Below are positions 22,998-32,217 of a stretch of 64,000 bases of DNA, piece after piece. The notes beneath the pieces are model-generated. The model searched no databases. It was not told the origin of the DNA and saw only the letters and a program-made list of their open reading frames with translations. This stretch comes from Candidatus Poribacteria bacterium (GTDB taxonomy: Bacteria; Poribacteria; WGA-4E; WGA-3G), in the NCBI GenBank assembly GCA_022827225.1, contig JAJDTJ010000016.1:1-64000 (forward strand). Reading direction: 5' to 3'. Made by a program: the position numbers and the translations under genes. Each line of letters begins with the position of its first letter. Position 1 is the first letter of the stretch.

Positions 22998-24617
22998 ATG
23001 GCTTTTCCATCTCATGGGACAGTACACCGCTCCACCGTAACAGGTACACGCGGAATGGTGACAAGCGCGCATCCACTCGCAAGCCTTGCAGGTGCACGTA
23101 TGTTGCTTGCGGGGGGCAATGCGTTTGATGCAGCGGTCGCAGTGGCTTCGACACTCAACGTCGTTGAACCTTATATGTCGGGGATCGGTGGCAATGGGTA
23201 TATGTTGCTCTATAGTGCGGAGGAGAAGAGACACCGCGTGATAGATTATCTCGGCACTGCGCCTTACGCGGCAACGCTGGATGTCTATCCGACACTCGAA
23301 AGTCAGCAAATTGGTATCCGTGCCGGTATGGTGCCCGGTGGATGTGGCGGATGGTTGGAATTACTGGAGCATTACGGAAGCATGGATCCTGCAGATGTCT
23401 TCGCACCAGCGATTGAATTGGCAGAAAACGGATACGCCGTCACCGTCAAGAATGCCGAATTCATGGCAGGTGCGTACCACTATTTTTCGGAAAGGGCTGT
23501 AGAGGTTATCGCCTCGCGCGGGAGAACCCCACATCCCGGTGAACTTTTGGTGCAAAAGGACCTTGCACAAACGTTCCGCACGGTTGCGGAAGGTGGTGCT
23601 GAGGCGTTCTATCGCGGTGAGATTGCCAAAGAGATTGTCCGGTTTTCTCAAGAGACTGATGGGTTAATAACCGATAAGGATTTGGCTGACTTTGAGGTGG
23701 AGTGGCAGGATCCGATCTCTGTTACCTATAAAGATTATGAAGTCTACTGTCCACCGCCACCTTGTTCAGGTTTTCAATATCTGGAGACACTGAATATTTT
23801 AGAGAACGATGCACTCGGTGAACTCGGACACAATACCTCGGAATACCTGCATCTACTCATTGAAGCGATTAAGTTAGCGAGTGCGGATAGAGCCGAATAC
23901 GCACCCCGTCCGAACCCACCGATTGAGCGGTTGTTGTCTAAAGACTATGCGCGAGCACAGCGTGAACGCATCGGCGAGCAGGCAGCGGTCAGCGGCGGTG
24001 AACGTTGGTCAAAAGACAAACTCCCTGGCGAGATCCTCGCTGACGACTGGACAACCGAATGCACAACCCATTTTGATACCGCTGACGCAGCGGGCAATAT
24101 CGTCGCTGTGACGCAGAGTCTTGGACAACCCTTCGGTTCCGGCGTAATCCTCGGTTCAACCGGGATATTTCTCAACAATTTTATGAACTGGTTTGATAGA
24201 ATTCCAGAGAGTCCAAACGCCGTCGGACCGCATAAACGGATAGAGATGTGCATGTCGCCGTGTCAAGTCTGGAAAAATGGGAACCCGTTTGCCGCGATTG
24301 GCACCCCCGGCAGCCACGGTATCCTCCAGACGACGCTGCAGATGGTGTTGAATCTGATTGAACACAAGATGAACGTTCAAGCGGCGATTGAGGCACCGCG
24401 CGTTCGGTTGGTAAATCCGGGTAAACATGTCAGCATGGAAGGACGTATTCCTGCTGCCGTGCGTGCCGCATTGGAGGCACGCGGGCATGAAGTAGAGATT
24501 TTGCCCGATTGGACAGCAACTGTGGGCGGTGGACACGGGATCGCTTTCGATCCCGAAGAGGGCAGTTTCATGGGCGGTGCTGACCCACGCCGCGATGGAT
24601 ATGCCATAGGCGTGTGA
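22998..24617 (+). CDS. gamma-glutamyltransferase family protein
   Basis: The 539-residue Ntn-hydrolase proenzyme shows the family landmarks: GMVTSAHPLASLAGARMLLAGGNAFDAAVA near the N-terminus, the self-processing site C-T356-T-H-F with T356 as the likely new N-terminal nucleophile, then AGNIVAVTQSLGQPFGSG and the C-terminal GGADPRRDGYA. No signal peptide is visible, so unlike classical GGT it may be cytoplasmic. Substrate might be glutathione, gamma-glutamyl amides or cephalosporin-type amides. A second family member lies at 58204. GAGGAG precedes the ATG. Confidence 0.88.
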   Translation: MAFPSHGTVHRSTVTGTRGMVTSAHPLASLAGARMLLAGGNAFDAAVAVASTLNVVEPYMSGIGGNGYMLLYSAEEKRHRVIDYLGTAPYAATLDVYPTLESQQIGIRAGMVPGGCGGWLELLEHYGSMDPADVFAPAIELAENGYAVTVKNAEFMAGAYHYFSERAVEVIASRGRTPHPGELLVQKDLAQTFRTVAEGGAEAFYRGEIAKEIVRFSQETDGLITDKDLADFEVEWQDPISVTYKDYEVYCPPPPCSGFQYLETLNILENDALGELGHNTSEYLHLLIEAIKLASADRAEYAPRPNPPIERLLSKDYARAQRERIGEQAAVSGGERWSKDKLPGEILADDWTTECTTHFDTADAAGNIVAVTQSLGQPFGSGVILGSTGIFLNNFMNWFDRIPESPNAVGPHKRIEMCMSPCQVWKNGNPFAAIGTPGSHGILQTTLQMVLNLIEHKMNVQAAIEAPRVRLVNPGKHVSMEGRIPAAVRAALEARGHEVEILPDWTATVGGGHGIAFDPEEGSFMGGADPRRDGYAIGV

Positions 24618-24622
24618 TGTAA

Positions 24623-25072
24623 ATGATTCATCCAAAACACATTGTTGCCGTTTCTGGATTGATAAGTCATCCCAACGGTAAAATCTTGCTCATACGTAGT
24701 CCGCGCCGGGGGTGGGAGTTTCCGGGCGGTCAAGTTGAAAAAGGTGAAAACCTTATTGAGGCGTTGCAACGTGAAATTCAAGAGGAATCTGGAGTTACAG
24801 CATCCATCGGGTCCTTGGTTGGTGTCTACTCAAACATCAAATCTCCAACCAAATTAATATTCGGTTTTTTAGGAGATTACGTCAGCGGTGAATTAACCAC
24901 CAGTGCAGAGAGTGTAGAAACCGAGTGGGTTGCACGTCATTCAGTTTTGCAACATATATCGCATCCGGTTATTTATGATCGAATCAAAGATATGCTTGAT
25001 TTTTCAGGACGTGTCATTTATCGCGTTTATACTACTGATCCGTATCAGGTTTGTGAACAACGTTTTCTGTAA
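24623..25072 (+). CDS. Nudix hydrolase
   Basis: The 149-residue protein has a complete Nudix box, G36-x5-E42-x7-R50-E51-I-x-E54-E55-x-G57-V, so it should hydrolyse a nucleoside diphosphate linked to some moiety. Substrate not predictable. It begins five bases after the gamma-glutamyltransferase stop with no clear Shine-Dalgarno site, so translation may be coupled. Confidence 0.88.
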   Translation: MIHPKHIVAVSGLISHPNGKILLIRSPRRGWEFPGGQVEKGENLIEALQREIQEESGVTASIGSLVGVYSNIKSPTKLIFGFLGDYVSGELTTSAESVETEWVARHSVLQHISHPVIYDRIKDMLDFSGRVIYRVYTTDPYQVCEQRFL

Positions 25073-25150
25073 AATCGAGGTAAGTCAGTTTCGTTAACAA
25101 AACATTTTTTCAAACTTCATATTCATCATAATATTTTTTACGGAGGAATT

Positions 25151-26188
25151 ATGAAAGGTCTTAACATTTTAAACAAATACTTTTGCTTGTTATTAGGTTT
25201 ACTTGTAATCTGTGGTTGCGGAAGGGTTCAAGACGTAATCCGTCCCGAACCATCAAGCCCACCACTCCGCGTAACCATGATATATCCGAGCGATTGTGTT
25301 GGCTCTGCAGCTTACTGCGATGCCTTCCATATCGGTGTCCGGGGAGCAGAGGAAGAACTTGGAATTACGCTAACGGAAGTTAACGGTAATGAAGACGATC
25401 CTGTAGCGACAGAGATGCTCCTAAGAGATGCAGCGCAGCGTTCAGAACTTGTTTTGACAGCGGGTTATCAGATGGGAGACGTGCTCGCTCGCGTGGCACC
25501 CGAATTTCCTGAGGTCAAATTCGCAATCTTTGATGTTGTGCTTGATATTCCAAATGTGGCTTCTGTGAACTATAAATCCAACGAGGGATCGTTTCTGGTC
25601 GGGGCAATTGCAGGTTTAAAATCGGAAAGTAACAAGATCGGCTATATCGGCGGTGCAGATGTCCCCCTATTACACGAATTTGAAGCCGGTTATATCGCTG
25701 GGATTCACGCTGTCAATCCGGACGCGGATGTCACGGTAGAATACATTAGCGAGGATGCGACAGGTTTCGGTCAACCTGAAAAAGCGAAAGAATTGGCACT
25801 ATCACAATATGCAAACGGGATTGATGTGATTTATGTCGCTGCCGGTGGATCCGGTCAAGGGGTACTCGAAGCAGCACAGGAGCAACAGAAGTTCATCATT
25901 TGGGTCGATTCCAACGGTAATCATCTCGCCCCAGGAATTGTCTTGACGAGTATGGCAAAAGAGATTCCAGCTTCCGTGCAGCGTATCATCGCAGAAACAG
26001 TTGAAGGTAATTTTATGGCGGGTATCCGATACTTTGGACTTGAGGACGGTGCGGTTAGTTATGCTATTGATGAGCACAATCAGCCGCTGCTTTCGGATGA
26101 CATCATAGCGACTGTTGGATCGCTGAATGCACAAATCATTTCTGGTGAGATTGTCGTTCCTGACACGGTTTCGCTTCCACGTGAATAG
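25151..26188 (+). CDS. BMP-family (Med/TmpC-like) substrate-binding lipoprotein
   Basis: The 345-residue protein has a lipoprotein signal with the likely lipidated cysteine at C23 (G22-C23). The mature domain is of the basic membrane protein family (PF02608): VTMIYPSDCVGSAAYCDAFHIGV, KIGYIGGADVPLLHEFEAGYIAG and DVIYVAAGGSGQGVLEAA. These proteins bind nucleosides or related ligands and deliver them to an ABC importer. No permease or ATPase gene is adjacent, so it is an orphan or a sensor. CGGAGG precedes the ATG. Confidence 0.86.
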   Translation: MKGLNILNKYFCLLLGLLVICGCGRVQDVIRPEPSSPPLRVTMIYPSDCVGSAAYCDAFHIGVRGAEEELGITLTEVNGNEDDPVATEMLLRDAAQRSELVLTAGYQMGDVLARVAPEFPEVKFAIFDVVLDIPNVASVNYKSNEGSFLVGAIAGLKSESNKIGYIGGADVPLLHEFEAGYIAGIHAVNPDADVTVEYISEDATGFGQPEKAKELALSQYANGIDVIYVAAGGSGQGVLEAAQEQQKFIIWVDSNGNHLAPGIVLTSMAKEIPASVQRIIAETVEGNFMAGIRYFGLEDGAVSYAIDEHNQPLLSDDIIATVGSLNAQIISGEIVVPDTVSLPRE

Positions 26189-26294
26189 TATCTATAGAAC
26201 TGGTTTCCGAAATGTGCCACAGGAAACCAACGGTTTCCTATGTTACAGATGTTACAGAAAACTGTTTTGTATATTCTTTACAAAAGGAGAGTTC

Positions 26295-26681
26295 ATGCTG
26301 AATCAATATCCGTATCCAGAGTATGAAGGCAGGCGAAATATCGTGATTGGAATTTTGGTAACCTTGCTTACCTGTGGTATCTATGGGCTTTATTGGCAAT
26401 ACAAACAGATGGAGACGCTCAATGCTTGGTTGAAGAGAGATGAGTATTCTTTTTGGCTCTGGCTACTTCTTTCGATTATCACTTGTGGTATTTACGGCTT
26501 CTATTATGAGTATAAAATGGCAAACGGCATTAATACGGTACAAGCTGATAATGATTTGGTATTCGATTCAAGCCTACCCGTCATCTGTGTTCTGTTAGCG
26601 ATTTTTGGTTTTGGTATCGCTTCACTTGCCGTTCAGCAGCACCAAATTAACAGACTTTACGGACGAACACCTAATGTTTAA
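26295..26681 (+). CDS. DUF4234 membrane protein
   Basis: The 128-residue protein has three hydrophobic helices and the two DUF4234 signatures 'T-C-G-I-Y-G-(L/F)-Y' (LLTCGIYGLYW and IITCGIYGFYY). The start is MLNQYPYPE because AAGGAG stands nine bases upstream. A 56-residue upstream extension overlaps the previous gene and is rejected. Function of the family is unknown. Its last bases overlap the start of the DUF2752 gene. Confidence 0.82.
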   Translation: MLNQYPYPEYEGRRNIVIGILVTLLTCGIYGLYWQYKQMETLNAWLKRDEYSFWLWLLLSIITCGIYGFYYEYKMANGINTVQADNDLVFDSSLPVICVLLAIFGFGIASLAVQQHQINRLYGRTPNV

Positions 26682-27045
26682 CCATACAATTCTCGCACGT
26701 CTATTTCTTATCGGTTTAGGGGCAGTAGGACTTTACACCGCAGCGTCTGAAATATCCGCCGAAGCAGTTTCGCTGATTCCGTGTATATTCCATTCGTTAA
26801 CGGAGTTGGCATGTCCTGGGTGTGGTATGACGCGGGCATGTATTTCTTTAGTTCAGGGGCAATTCTATGCTGCATGGTGCTACCACCCGTTCTCTTTTTT
26901 AATTGTCGGGTTGGCTATTGCAGCAGCGTTCTTCCCGATGCAATTAAAAATCGCATGGAACCGTTGTTCGCTGGCAACCCAAAATTTGATTGTTATTGGT
27001 GGGATTATCCTCTGTTTATCTATCTGGCTCATAAGAATTTATTAG
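26674..27045 (+). CDS. DUF2752 membrane protein
   Basis: The 123-residue protein has the DUF2752 signature C47-P-G-C50-G-M-T-R54-A followed by 'L-x-x-G-x-x-x-x-A-W-x-x-x-P', plus three or four membrane helices. The start overlaps the end of the DUF4234 gene by eight bases, a common pairing for these two families. It converges on the YCF48-like gene with a 10-base gap. Confidence 0.85.
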   Translation: MFNHTILARLFLIGLGAVGLYTAASEISAEAVSLIPCIFHSLTELACPGCGMTRACISLVQGQFYAAWCYHPFSFLIVGLAIAAAFFPMQLKIAWNRCSLATQNLIVIGGIILCLSIWLIRIY

Positions 27046-27055
27046 GTTTTGAATC

Positions 27056-28015
27056 CTAATGACTCCGTAGAATTGTCCCTCTCGCTCCGACGATCCAACC
27101 GGTGTTTTTATGGAGATGGATGTCCTGCAAGTTATATTGTACCGGTGTCGGATAGCGGCTCCATGTCTGACCCCCGTCTGTTGTGTGAAGGATTAAGCCT
27201 TTTTCGCCGACTGCCCACCCCTGTTTCGCGTTTCGGAAAGCGACGGCTCGCAACGCTTGGTTCACGGTGGATTTCTGTCTGCCCCATGTCCGTCCCCCGT
27301 CAGTCGTATGCAGAATGAGGCCATCCGACCCTACAATCCATCCGTGTGTTAGGTTGGCGAAATCGACAGCAAATAAGTATACGTCAGTCGTATTACTTTT
27401 CTGTCGGACCCACCGTTTTCCACCGTCTTGGGTATGGAGTATCTCGGCATCCTCGTTTTCGCCGCCGCCGCCGACGATCCAACCGTGGTCAGCATCCACA
27501 AAATGGACGCCCCATAGATGCGTCTTGGAAAGATTGTTCTGGCTTTCCCAACGGTTTCCGCCGTCTGTGGTGTGGAGAACAGCTCCTGACCCGCCGACTG
27601 CCCAGCCTTCAGCCGTACTGATGAAATGCATGTCCAAGATCCCCGGCGGTCTCGGACCTTTACCACGGACTTGGTGTTGGACGCGCCAAGAACCGCCGCC
27701 ACTGCCGGTGTAATGCACCTTCCCGATGCTTGTAAGCCACCCGCTATTCGGGGTCGCGAAGTTAACCGCTGTGAACGTGTCTTTTGATACAGATGCCGCC
27801 TGCCAAGTCATTCCGCCGTCAGCAGTCGATAGTATTGTTCCAGCCGTTCCGACCACCCAGCCATGTTTTGTGTCTGCGAAATGTACCCCGTACAGGTGTT
27901 GGTTTGTACCGCTTTCAATCTGTTGCCACTCAAATTGGACCGGGTCCTCGGAACAACCGAGGTAACCAAAGACACCAGATAAGACGATAAGTGCAAGGTA
28001 ACTTTTCTTTAACAT
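27056..28015 (-). CDS. YCF48/BNR-like beta-propeller lipoprotein
   Basis: The 319-residue protein starts at MLKKSYLALI, after GGGGG. Its lipobox is Y-L-G-C21. The mature protein is made of seven YCF48-type repeats with the pattern 'G-W-x-V-G-x-x-G-x-I-L-x-T-x-D-G-G-x-x-W' (for example HGWVVGTAGTILSTADGG). In cyanobacteria Ycf48 assists photosystem II assembly, while in heterotrophs such proteins are envelope proteins of unknown role. The internal repeats are conserved enough at the DNA level that recombination between blades is possible. Confidence 0.85.
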   Translation of the reverse strand: MLKKSYLALIVLSGVFGYLGCSEDPVQFEWQQIESGTNQHLYGVHFADTKHGWVVGTAGTILSTADGGMTWQAASVSKDTFTAVNFATPNSGWLTSIGKVHYTGSGGGSWRVQHQVRGKGPRPPGILDMHFISTAEGWAVGGSGAVLHTTDGGNRWESQNNLSKTHLWGVHFVDADHGWIVGGGGENEDAEILHTQDGGKRWVRQKSNTTDVYLFAVDFANLTHGWIVGSDGLILHTTDGGRTWGRQKSTVNQALRAVAFRNAKQGWAVGEKGLILHTTDGGQTWSRYPTPVQYNLQDIHLHKNTGWIVGARGTILRSH

Positions 28016-28069
28016 TTTGGCCCCCAATTAAAATTTTATTGCATCTATTTCTGATTCGTGGTAAACTAC

Positions 28070-28098
28070 ATTGTATGGAATTTCCTGTGGATTGTCAA
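28070..28098 (-). promoter_or_regulatory. promoter of the YCF48-like gene
   Basis: On the minus strand TTGACA (28098-28093) precedes TACAAT (28075-28070) by 17 bases, close to the sigma70 consensus. Start of transcription would be near 28063. The rest of the 28016-28304 gap shows no gene. The kinase promoter within it could not be identified. Confidence 0.62.
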
Positions 28099-28304
28099 GT
28101 GCCTATCAGATATAGCAAGGATGTAGCAAGTTTCGTGCCAATTGGGAGAACACCGTGCTGAATGGACGCTCTACGGAATAGCCATAAAATCTTGCACGAA
28201 ATCGGTCATCCTTTGGTTCCGAGTTGCACAAAATAGGGCAGTGTTTTTCGTGGCTACCGTCTACAGACAGAAACGCGTCTTGATTGATACAGATTCGAGG
28301 TCTT

Positions 28305-29210
28305 ATGTACATTGTCGGAATTGATGGTGGCGGGACAAGAACTGTCGGTATTCTGACGACAGAAACAGGAGAACACCTTGCACAGGTTGAATCGGGCCCA
28401 TCAAACTACCACGTCGTTGGTGAAGCAGAAACGCGGACTGTCTTGGAAAATATCATAAGTGAACTCCGCGAAAAAGCAGAGATTCCGTCAGTTGCTTCTA
28501 TCCGTTTCTGTCTCGGAATGGCAGGTTTAGGACGTGCCGAGGATAGAAAAATAATAGGCAGAATTTGTGATGAACTCGGCATGAGTGGAAATCGTATCCT
28601 CACGCACGATGCACACATCGCGCTCGTCGGTGGCACTGAGAAACAGCACGGTGTGATTGTTATCTCAGGGACCGGTGCTATCGTCTACGGTATCAATGCT
28701 GACGGTAAAGAAGCGCGAGCGAGTGGATGGGGGTATCTGCTCGGTGATGAAGGCAGCGGCTACGACATCGCCATAAAAGGGCTCCGTGCTGTCGTTCGCG
28801 CTGCCGATGGTAGAGCCGGTTCCACCGCATTGACAAACCGAATTCTGAATGAACTCAAACTGAACGCGCCGGACGAACTCATCCGCTGGGCACACGCTGC
28901 CAGCCGGGGGACCCTCGCGCAGCTATCTGAAGTCGTTTTTAACACTGCCCGAGCAGCGGACCCGATCGCGGAACAGATTGTTGACGATGCCACCGATGAA
29001 CTCGTCTGCGCTGCAAACAGTGTGATTAAGCAGTTAGAATTCGACGGGACGTTTGATGTTGTGCTCAGCGGCGGTAACCTTATCCACCAACCGATGTTCG
29101 CGGATAAACTCCGTCACCGGTTTGCGAAGATTCAGCCAAAGGCAGCAGTGCAACTCCCGAAACATGAACCTGCATACGGTGCTGTGTTATTAGTGCAAGA
29201 TAGTTTTTAG
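28305..29210 (+). CDS. BadF/BcrA-type amino-sugar kinase (GlcNAc/MurNAc kinase-like)
   Basis: The 301-residue ASKHA-fold kinase starts at MYIVGIDGGGTRT, with the phosphate-1 loop at D7-G-G-G-T-R-T, phosphate-2 near VISGTGAIVYG, the GDEGSGYDI segment and the adenosine motif VVLSGGNLI. This pattern is that of N-acetylglucosamine kinases of the BadF/BadG family, which include the clostridial MurK able to phosphorylate both GlcNAc and MurNAc. The position just before murQ supports a MurK-like role. GAGG precedes the ATG. Confidence 0.85.
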   Translation: MYIVGIDGGGTRTVGILTTETGEHLAQVESGPSNYHVVGEAETRTVLENIISELREKAEIPSVASIRFCLGMAGLGRAEDRKIIGRICDELGMSGNRILTHDAHIALVGGTEKQHGVIVISGTGAIVYGINADGKEARASGWGYLLGDEGSGYDIAIKGLRAVVRAADGRAGSTALTNRILNELKLNAPDELIRWAHAASRGTLAQLSEVVFNTARAADPIAEQIVDDATDELVCAANSVIKQLEFDGTFDVVLSGGNLIHQPMFADKLRHRFAKIQPKAAVQLPKHEPAYGAVLLVQDSF

Positions 29211-29238
29211 AAGGACACCGTATCCAAACCGAGGGATA

Positions 29239-30132
29239 ATGAAAAAAACGGAGCAACGAAACCCGAAATCCATTGACATAGACCTTAAATCGACATCAGA
29301 GATCGTTCGGGTTTTCCATGAAGAGGATAGAAAAGCCATCGCGGCGGTAGAGGCGGAGTCCGATGCAATCGCACACGCAATTGATCTCTGCGTTGCCGCG
29401 TTTCAATCCGGCGGCAGGTTATTTTATGTCGGTGCAGGAACAAGTGGTAGACTCGGTGTATTGGATGCCTCCGAATGTCCACCCACTTTTAGCACACCAC
29501 CGGAGATGGTACAGGGGATTATCGCGGGTGGTGATGTCGCCTTGCGCCGTTCGGTGGAGGGCGAGGAGGACAAACCTGAACGCGGCGCACAAGCGATTCG
29601 AGAACGACAACTCACACCGCAAGATATACTCGTCGGCATCGCAAGCAGTGGACGAACACCGTACGTTATAGGGGCATTGAAGGAAGCACACACCATCGGC
29701 GCAACGACAATATTTCTCTGCTGCGTACCAGCGCCAGCACACCTGAAGGAATGCGTGACACATTTCATTACACCGATTGTCGGACCGGAGATTATCACCG
29801 GATCGACGCGTTTGAAAGCCGGAACCGCCACAAAGTTGGTTCTGAATATGCTCACAACCGCTGCGATGATCAAACTCGGCAAAGTCTATAACAACCTCAT
29901 GGTAGATGTCCACGCTTCCAACACGAAACTGGTCGCGCGGAGTATTCGGATCGTTCAAACCGTCACAGGTGTAGATGCAGCGACCGCCGAGGCAGCACTA
30001 ACACAAGCAGAAGGACGCGCAAAAGTCGCTATTGTAATGCTCACACAACGGATAGATGCAACCGATGCCGTTGCGTTGTTAGAAGAACATGGTGGTTTCC
30101 TGCGTTCTCTGCTTCCACCCGATAATTTATGA
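29239..30132 (+). CDS. murQ: N-acetylmuramic acid 6-phosphate etherase
   Basis: The 297-residue protein matches MurQ along its length: TEQRNPKSIDIDLKST at the N-terminus, the SIS domain with YVGAGTSGRLGVLDASECPP and GIASSGRTPYVIGAL, the GTATKLVLNMLTTA helix and the YNNLMVDVHASNTKL motif. It cleaves the D-lactyl ether of MurNAc-6-phosphate to give GlcNAc-6-phosphate in peptidoglycan recycling. Usual family length is about 300 residues. It is 28 bases behind the amino-sugar kinase that would supply its substrate. GAGGGAT precedes the ATG. Confidence 0.94.
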   Translation: MKKTEQRNPKSIDIDLKSTSEIVRVFHEEDRKAIAAVEAESDAIAHAIDLCVAAFQSGGRLFYVGAGTSGRLGVLDASECPPTFSTPPEMVQGIIAGGDVALRRSVEGEEDKPERGAQAIRERQLTPQDILVGIASSGRTPYVIGALKEAHTIGATTIFLCCVPAPAHLKECVTHFITPIVGPEIITGSTRLKAGTATKLVLNMLTTAAMIKLGKVYNNLMVDVHASNTKLVARSIRIVQTVTGVDAATAEAALTQAEGRAKVAIVMLTQRIDATDAVALLEEHGGFLRSLLPPDNL

Positions 30133-30244
30133 CTTTGTTCGTAGGACAATTTGTGACCATCTCTGGACGCGTTTCCAGAGGTAATGTATATGGTTCAGTG
30201 GTTCTTGAAGATTGCTATGTCGTTCGTTGAAAAGGAGAAAACTT

Positions 30245-31195
30245 ATGGCTACCAAAGTTGGGCTTGCCAAAACCGGCAGGCGACGTTCTAATGTTTTTCA
30301 GGCGTTGGACAATATACGTGCCGACTTGGCACCGAGGGTCTGTGAACAGGTGCTGTTGAAACCGAATTTTCTGTCTAGCACCAATCAGCTCGCCTCATCG
30401 CACGTAGATGCAATGCGGGGCGCACTGGATTTTCTGTTGAGCACGCCGCAGCCACCGAAAGAGGTTATCATTGCCGAAGGCGCGAACGAGAAATTCTCCG
30501 GTGAGGCGTTCCAAATTTTCGGTTACGAGGCACTCCAAGCGGAATACGATGTCCCAATCCGGCTTGTGGATTTGCATCAAGAGACCGAATGGGTAGAGAC
30601 AAAAGTCTTTCTTGCCGGACGTGACGAGGAGACTGTCCGTATGCCGAAGACGGTTCTCGATTGCCCTTGCACCCTCTCGGTCGCCATCGCGAAAACGCAT
30701 GATGCTGGGGTCGTGACACTCGCCATGAAGAATATGATTATGGGCACCATACATAAAGCGGATCGGATTAAAATGCACGGCTACCATAGCCACGCTGATC
30801 GGGTGCTACCACGCGAGGCACAAACGCTGAATATCAACCTGCTCCGGCTTTCACGACACCTCAAACCCGATATCGCTATCGTTGACGGCACCGTCGGACT
30901 GCAGGGTAACGGACCGGGTGGCACCGATTCTGTCCCGCTCGGTATCGCTGTCGTCAGTGGCGATGTGTTCGCAGCGGATGCAGTCACGACCAAGGCGATG
31001 GGATTTGAACCGTTGGAGATCGGGCTATTCCATTATGCAAACGAAATGGGATACGGCACCGCGGACCTAAACAACATTGAGATCGTTGGACCCGCTGTCG
31101 AGACGGTGGCGACATCTTTTAAACCGCATGAAACAACCGAACAGCAGTTCCAGTGGCAGGAAGCGCACGCTGAGGATTATCTCGCCGCTGATTAA
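30245..31195 (+). CDS. DUF362 family protein
   Basis: The 316-residue protein starts at MATKVGLAKTG, after AAGGAG. It has the DUF362 pattern: VLLKPNFLSS, SHVDAMRGALDFL, VIIAEGANEKFSGEAFQIFGY, a central TLSVAIAKTHDAGVVTLAMKNMIMG and PDIAIVDGTVGLQGNGPGGTD. No 4Fe-4S ferredoxin motif is present, unlike longer family members. Function of the family is not established. It probably follows murQ in the same transcript, though a 112-base gap separates them. Confidence 0.85.
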   Translation: MATKVGLAKTGRRRSNVFQALDNIRADLAPRVCEQVLLKPNFLSSTNQLASSHVDAMRGALDFLLSTPQPPKEVIIAEGANEKFSGEAFQIFGYEALQAEYDVPIRLVDLHQETEWVETKVFLAGRDEETVRMPKTVLDCPCTLSVAIAKTHDAGVVTLAMKNMIMGTIHKADRIKMHGYHSHADRVLPREAQTLNINLLRLSRHLKPDIAIVDGTVGLQGNGPGGTDSVPLGIAVVSGDVFAADAVTTKAMGFEPLEIGLFHYANEMGYGTADLNNIEIVGPAVETVATSFKPHETTEQQFQWQEAHAEDYLAAD

Positions 31196-31306
31196 TAGCT
31201 TGGTTTTATCGGTAATTGTAGCCTGCAACAAAGGCGCGGGCGGACATACGCCGATTAACGTTATTTAACCCATTCGCCTAAACGAACCGCAAGGTAAAAT
31301 TAAAAA

Positions 31307-32203
31307 ATGAAACGTTTCTTTCATATATTGATCCTGTTTTCGTTCATTCTCACGACCCCGGCATGGGCATGGTGGGGCGGTGGACACGATATCATGACAC
31401 AGGCAGCCGTCAAATCACTCCCTGATGAAGTCCCCGAATTTTTCCGAAACGCCGGTAAAATGGTCGCTCACTGCTCCTATGACCCTGATCTATCTAAGGA
31501 GCGAGGCACGCCACACGCACGGCAAGCTGAATACGGAGAACACTATATTGATGTAGAGCTCTTCGGAGAGCACCCGATTCCAGACGGGCGTGAGGCGCAT
31601 ATTCAGCTATGTGCCGAACTCGGATTTACACCGCGAGAAGTCGGTACACTTCCGTATGCCTTGGCGGAATGGACGGACCGACTTGCACTCGCTTTCGCTG
31701 AGTATCGCAAATGGCCCGACAACCCGATGATCCAGAACAAGTGCTTCGTCTATGCCGGTTTCCTCGCACACTACGCACAGGATATGTGCCAACCGTTACA
31801 CCTAACCATTCATTTTGATGGGATTAAACAAGAAGACGGCACACGTCTACATAAGGGCATCCATGAGAAGGTCGATTCAGCCGTTGAGATGTTGAAACTC
31901 GACCCGATGGAACTTGCTAAATCACAACAGATTGAAGCCGTCACTGATCTGATGCCCGCAATCATTGAGCAGATTAAAAGCGGACACACTTTGGTAGATA
32001 ATGTTTACGAGCTTGCGGACGATTGGCAAGATCTGAAGAACCCGACCCCCGCTTTAACCGATTTTGTGAATAATCGGGCGCGTGAGTCGGTGCGTTGGAC
32101 TGCCTCGCTCTATTTAACCGCGTGGAAACTCTCTGAAAACATCAGGCTACCCGGTTGGCTTGACCGCGCAAAAAACGATGCAGACGCATCACATTCACAC
32201 TAA
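31307..32203 (+). CDS. secreted S1/P1-nuclease or zinc phospholipase C-like hydrolase
   Basis: The 298-residue protein has a signal peptide ending near AWA, so W22 or W23 becomes the new N-terminus, as in the zinc-dependent phospholipase C and S1/P1 nuclease superfamily whose N-terminal tryptophan binds zinc. Further ligands of the three-zinc site are visible: H27 and D28, D59, H155-x3-D159, H165 (CQPLH) and H186-x3-D190 (HEKVD). The split between nuclease and lipase cannot be made by eye. The histidine-rich tail (ASHSH) might also bind metal. It lies 14 bases before the SBP56 gene. Confidence 0.82.
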   Translation: MKRFFHILILFSFILTTPAWAWWGGGHDIMTQAAVKSLPDEVPEFFRNAGKMVAHCSYDPDLSKERGTPHARQAEYGEHYIDVELFGEHPIPDGREAHIQLCAELGFTPREVGTLPYALAEWTDRLALAFAEYRKWPDNPMIQNKCFVYAGFLAHYAQDMCQPLHLTIHFDGIKQEDGTRLHKGIHEKVDSAVEMLKLDPMELAKSQQIEAVTDLMPAIIEQIKSGHTLVDNVYELADDWQDLKNPTPALTDFVNNRARESVRWTASLYLTAWKLSENIRLPGWLDRAKNDADASHSH

Positions 32204-32217
32204 AAGGAGAAATAAAT

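Noticed and set aside
26127..26294. N-terminal extension of the DUF4234 protein
   Set aside because: It overlaps the BMP lipoprotein gene, has no homology pattern, and the ATG at 26295 has AAGGAG.
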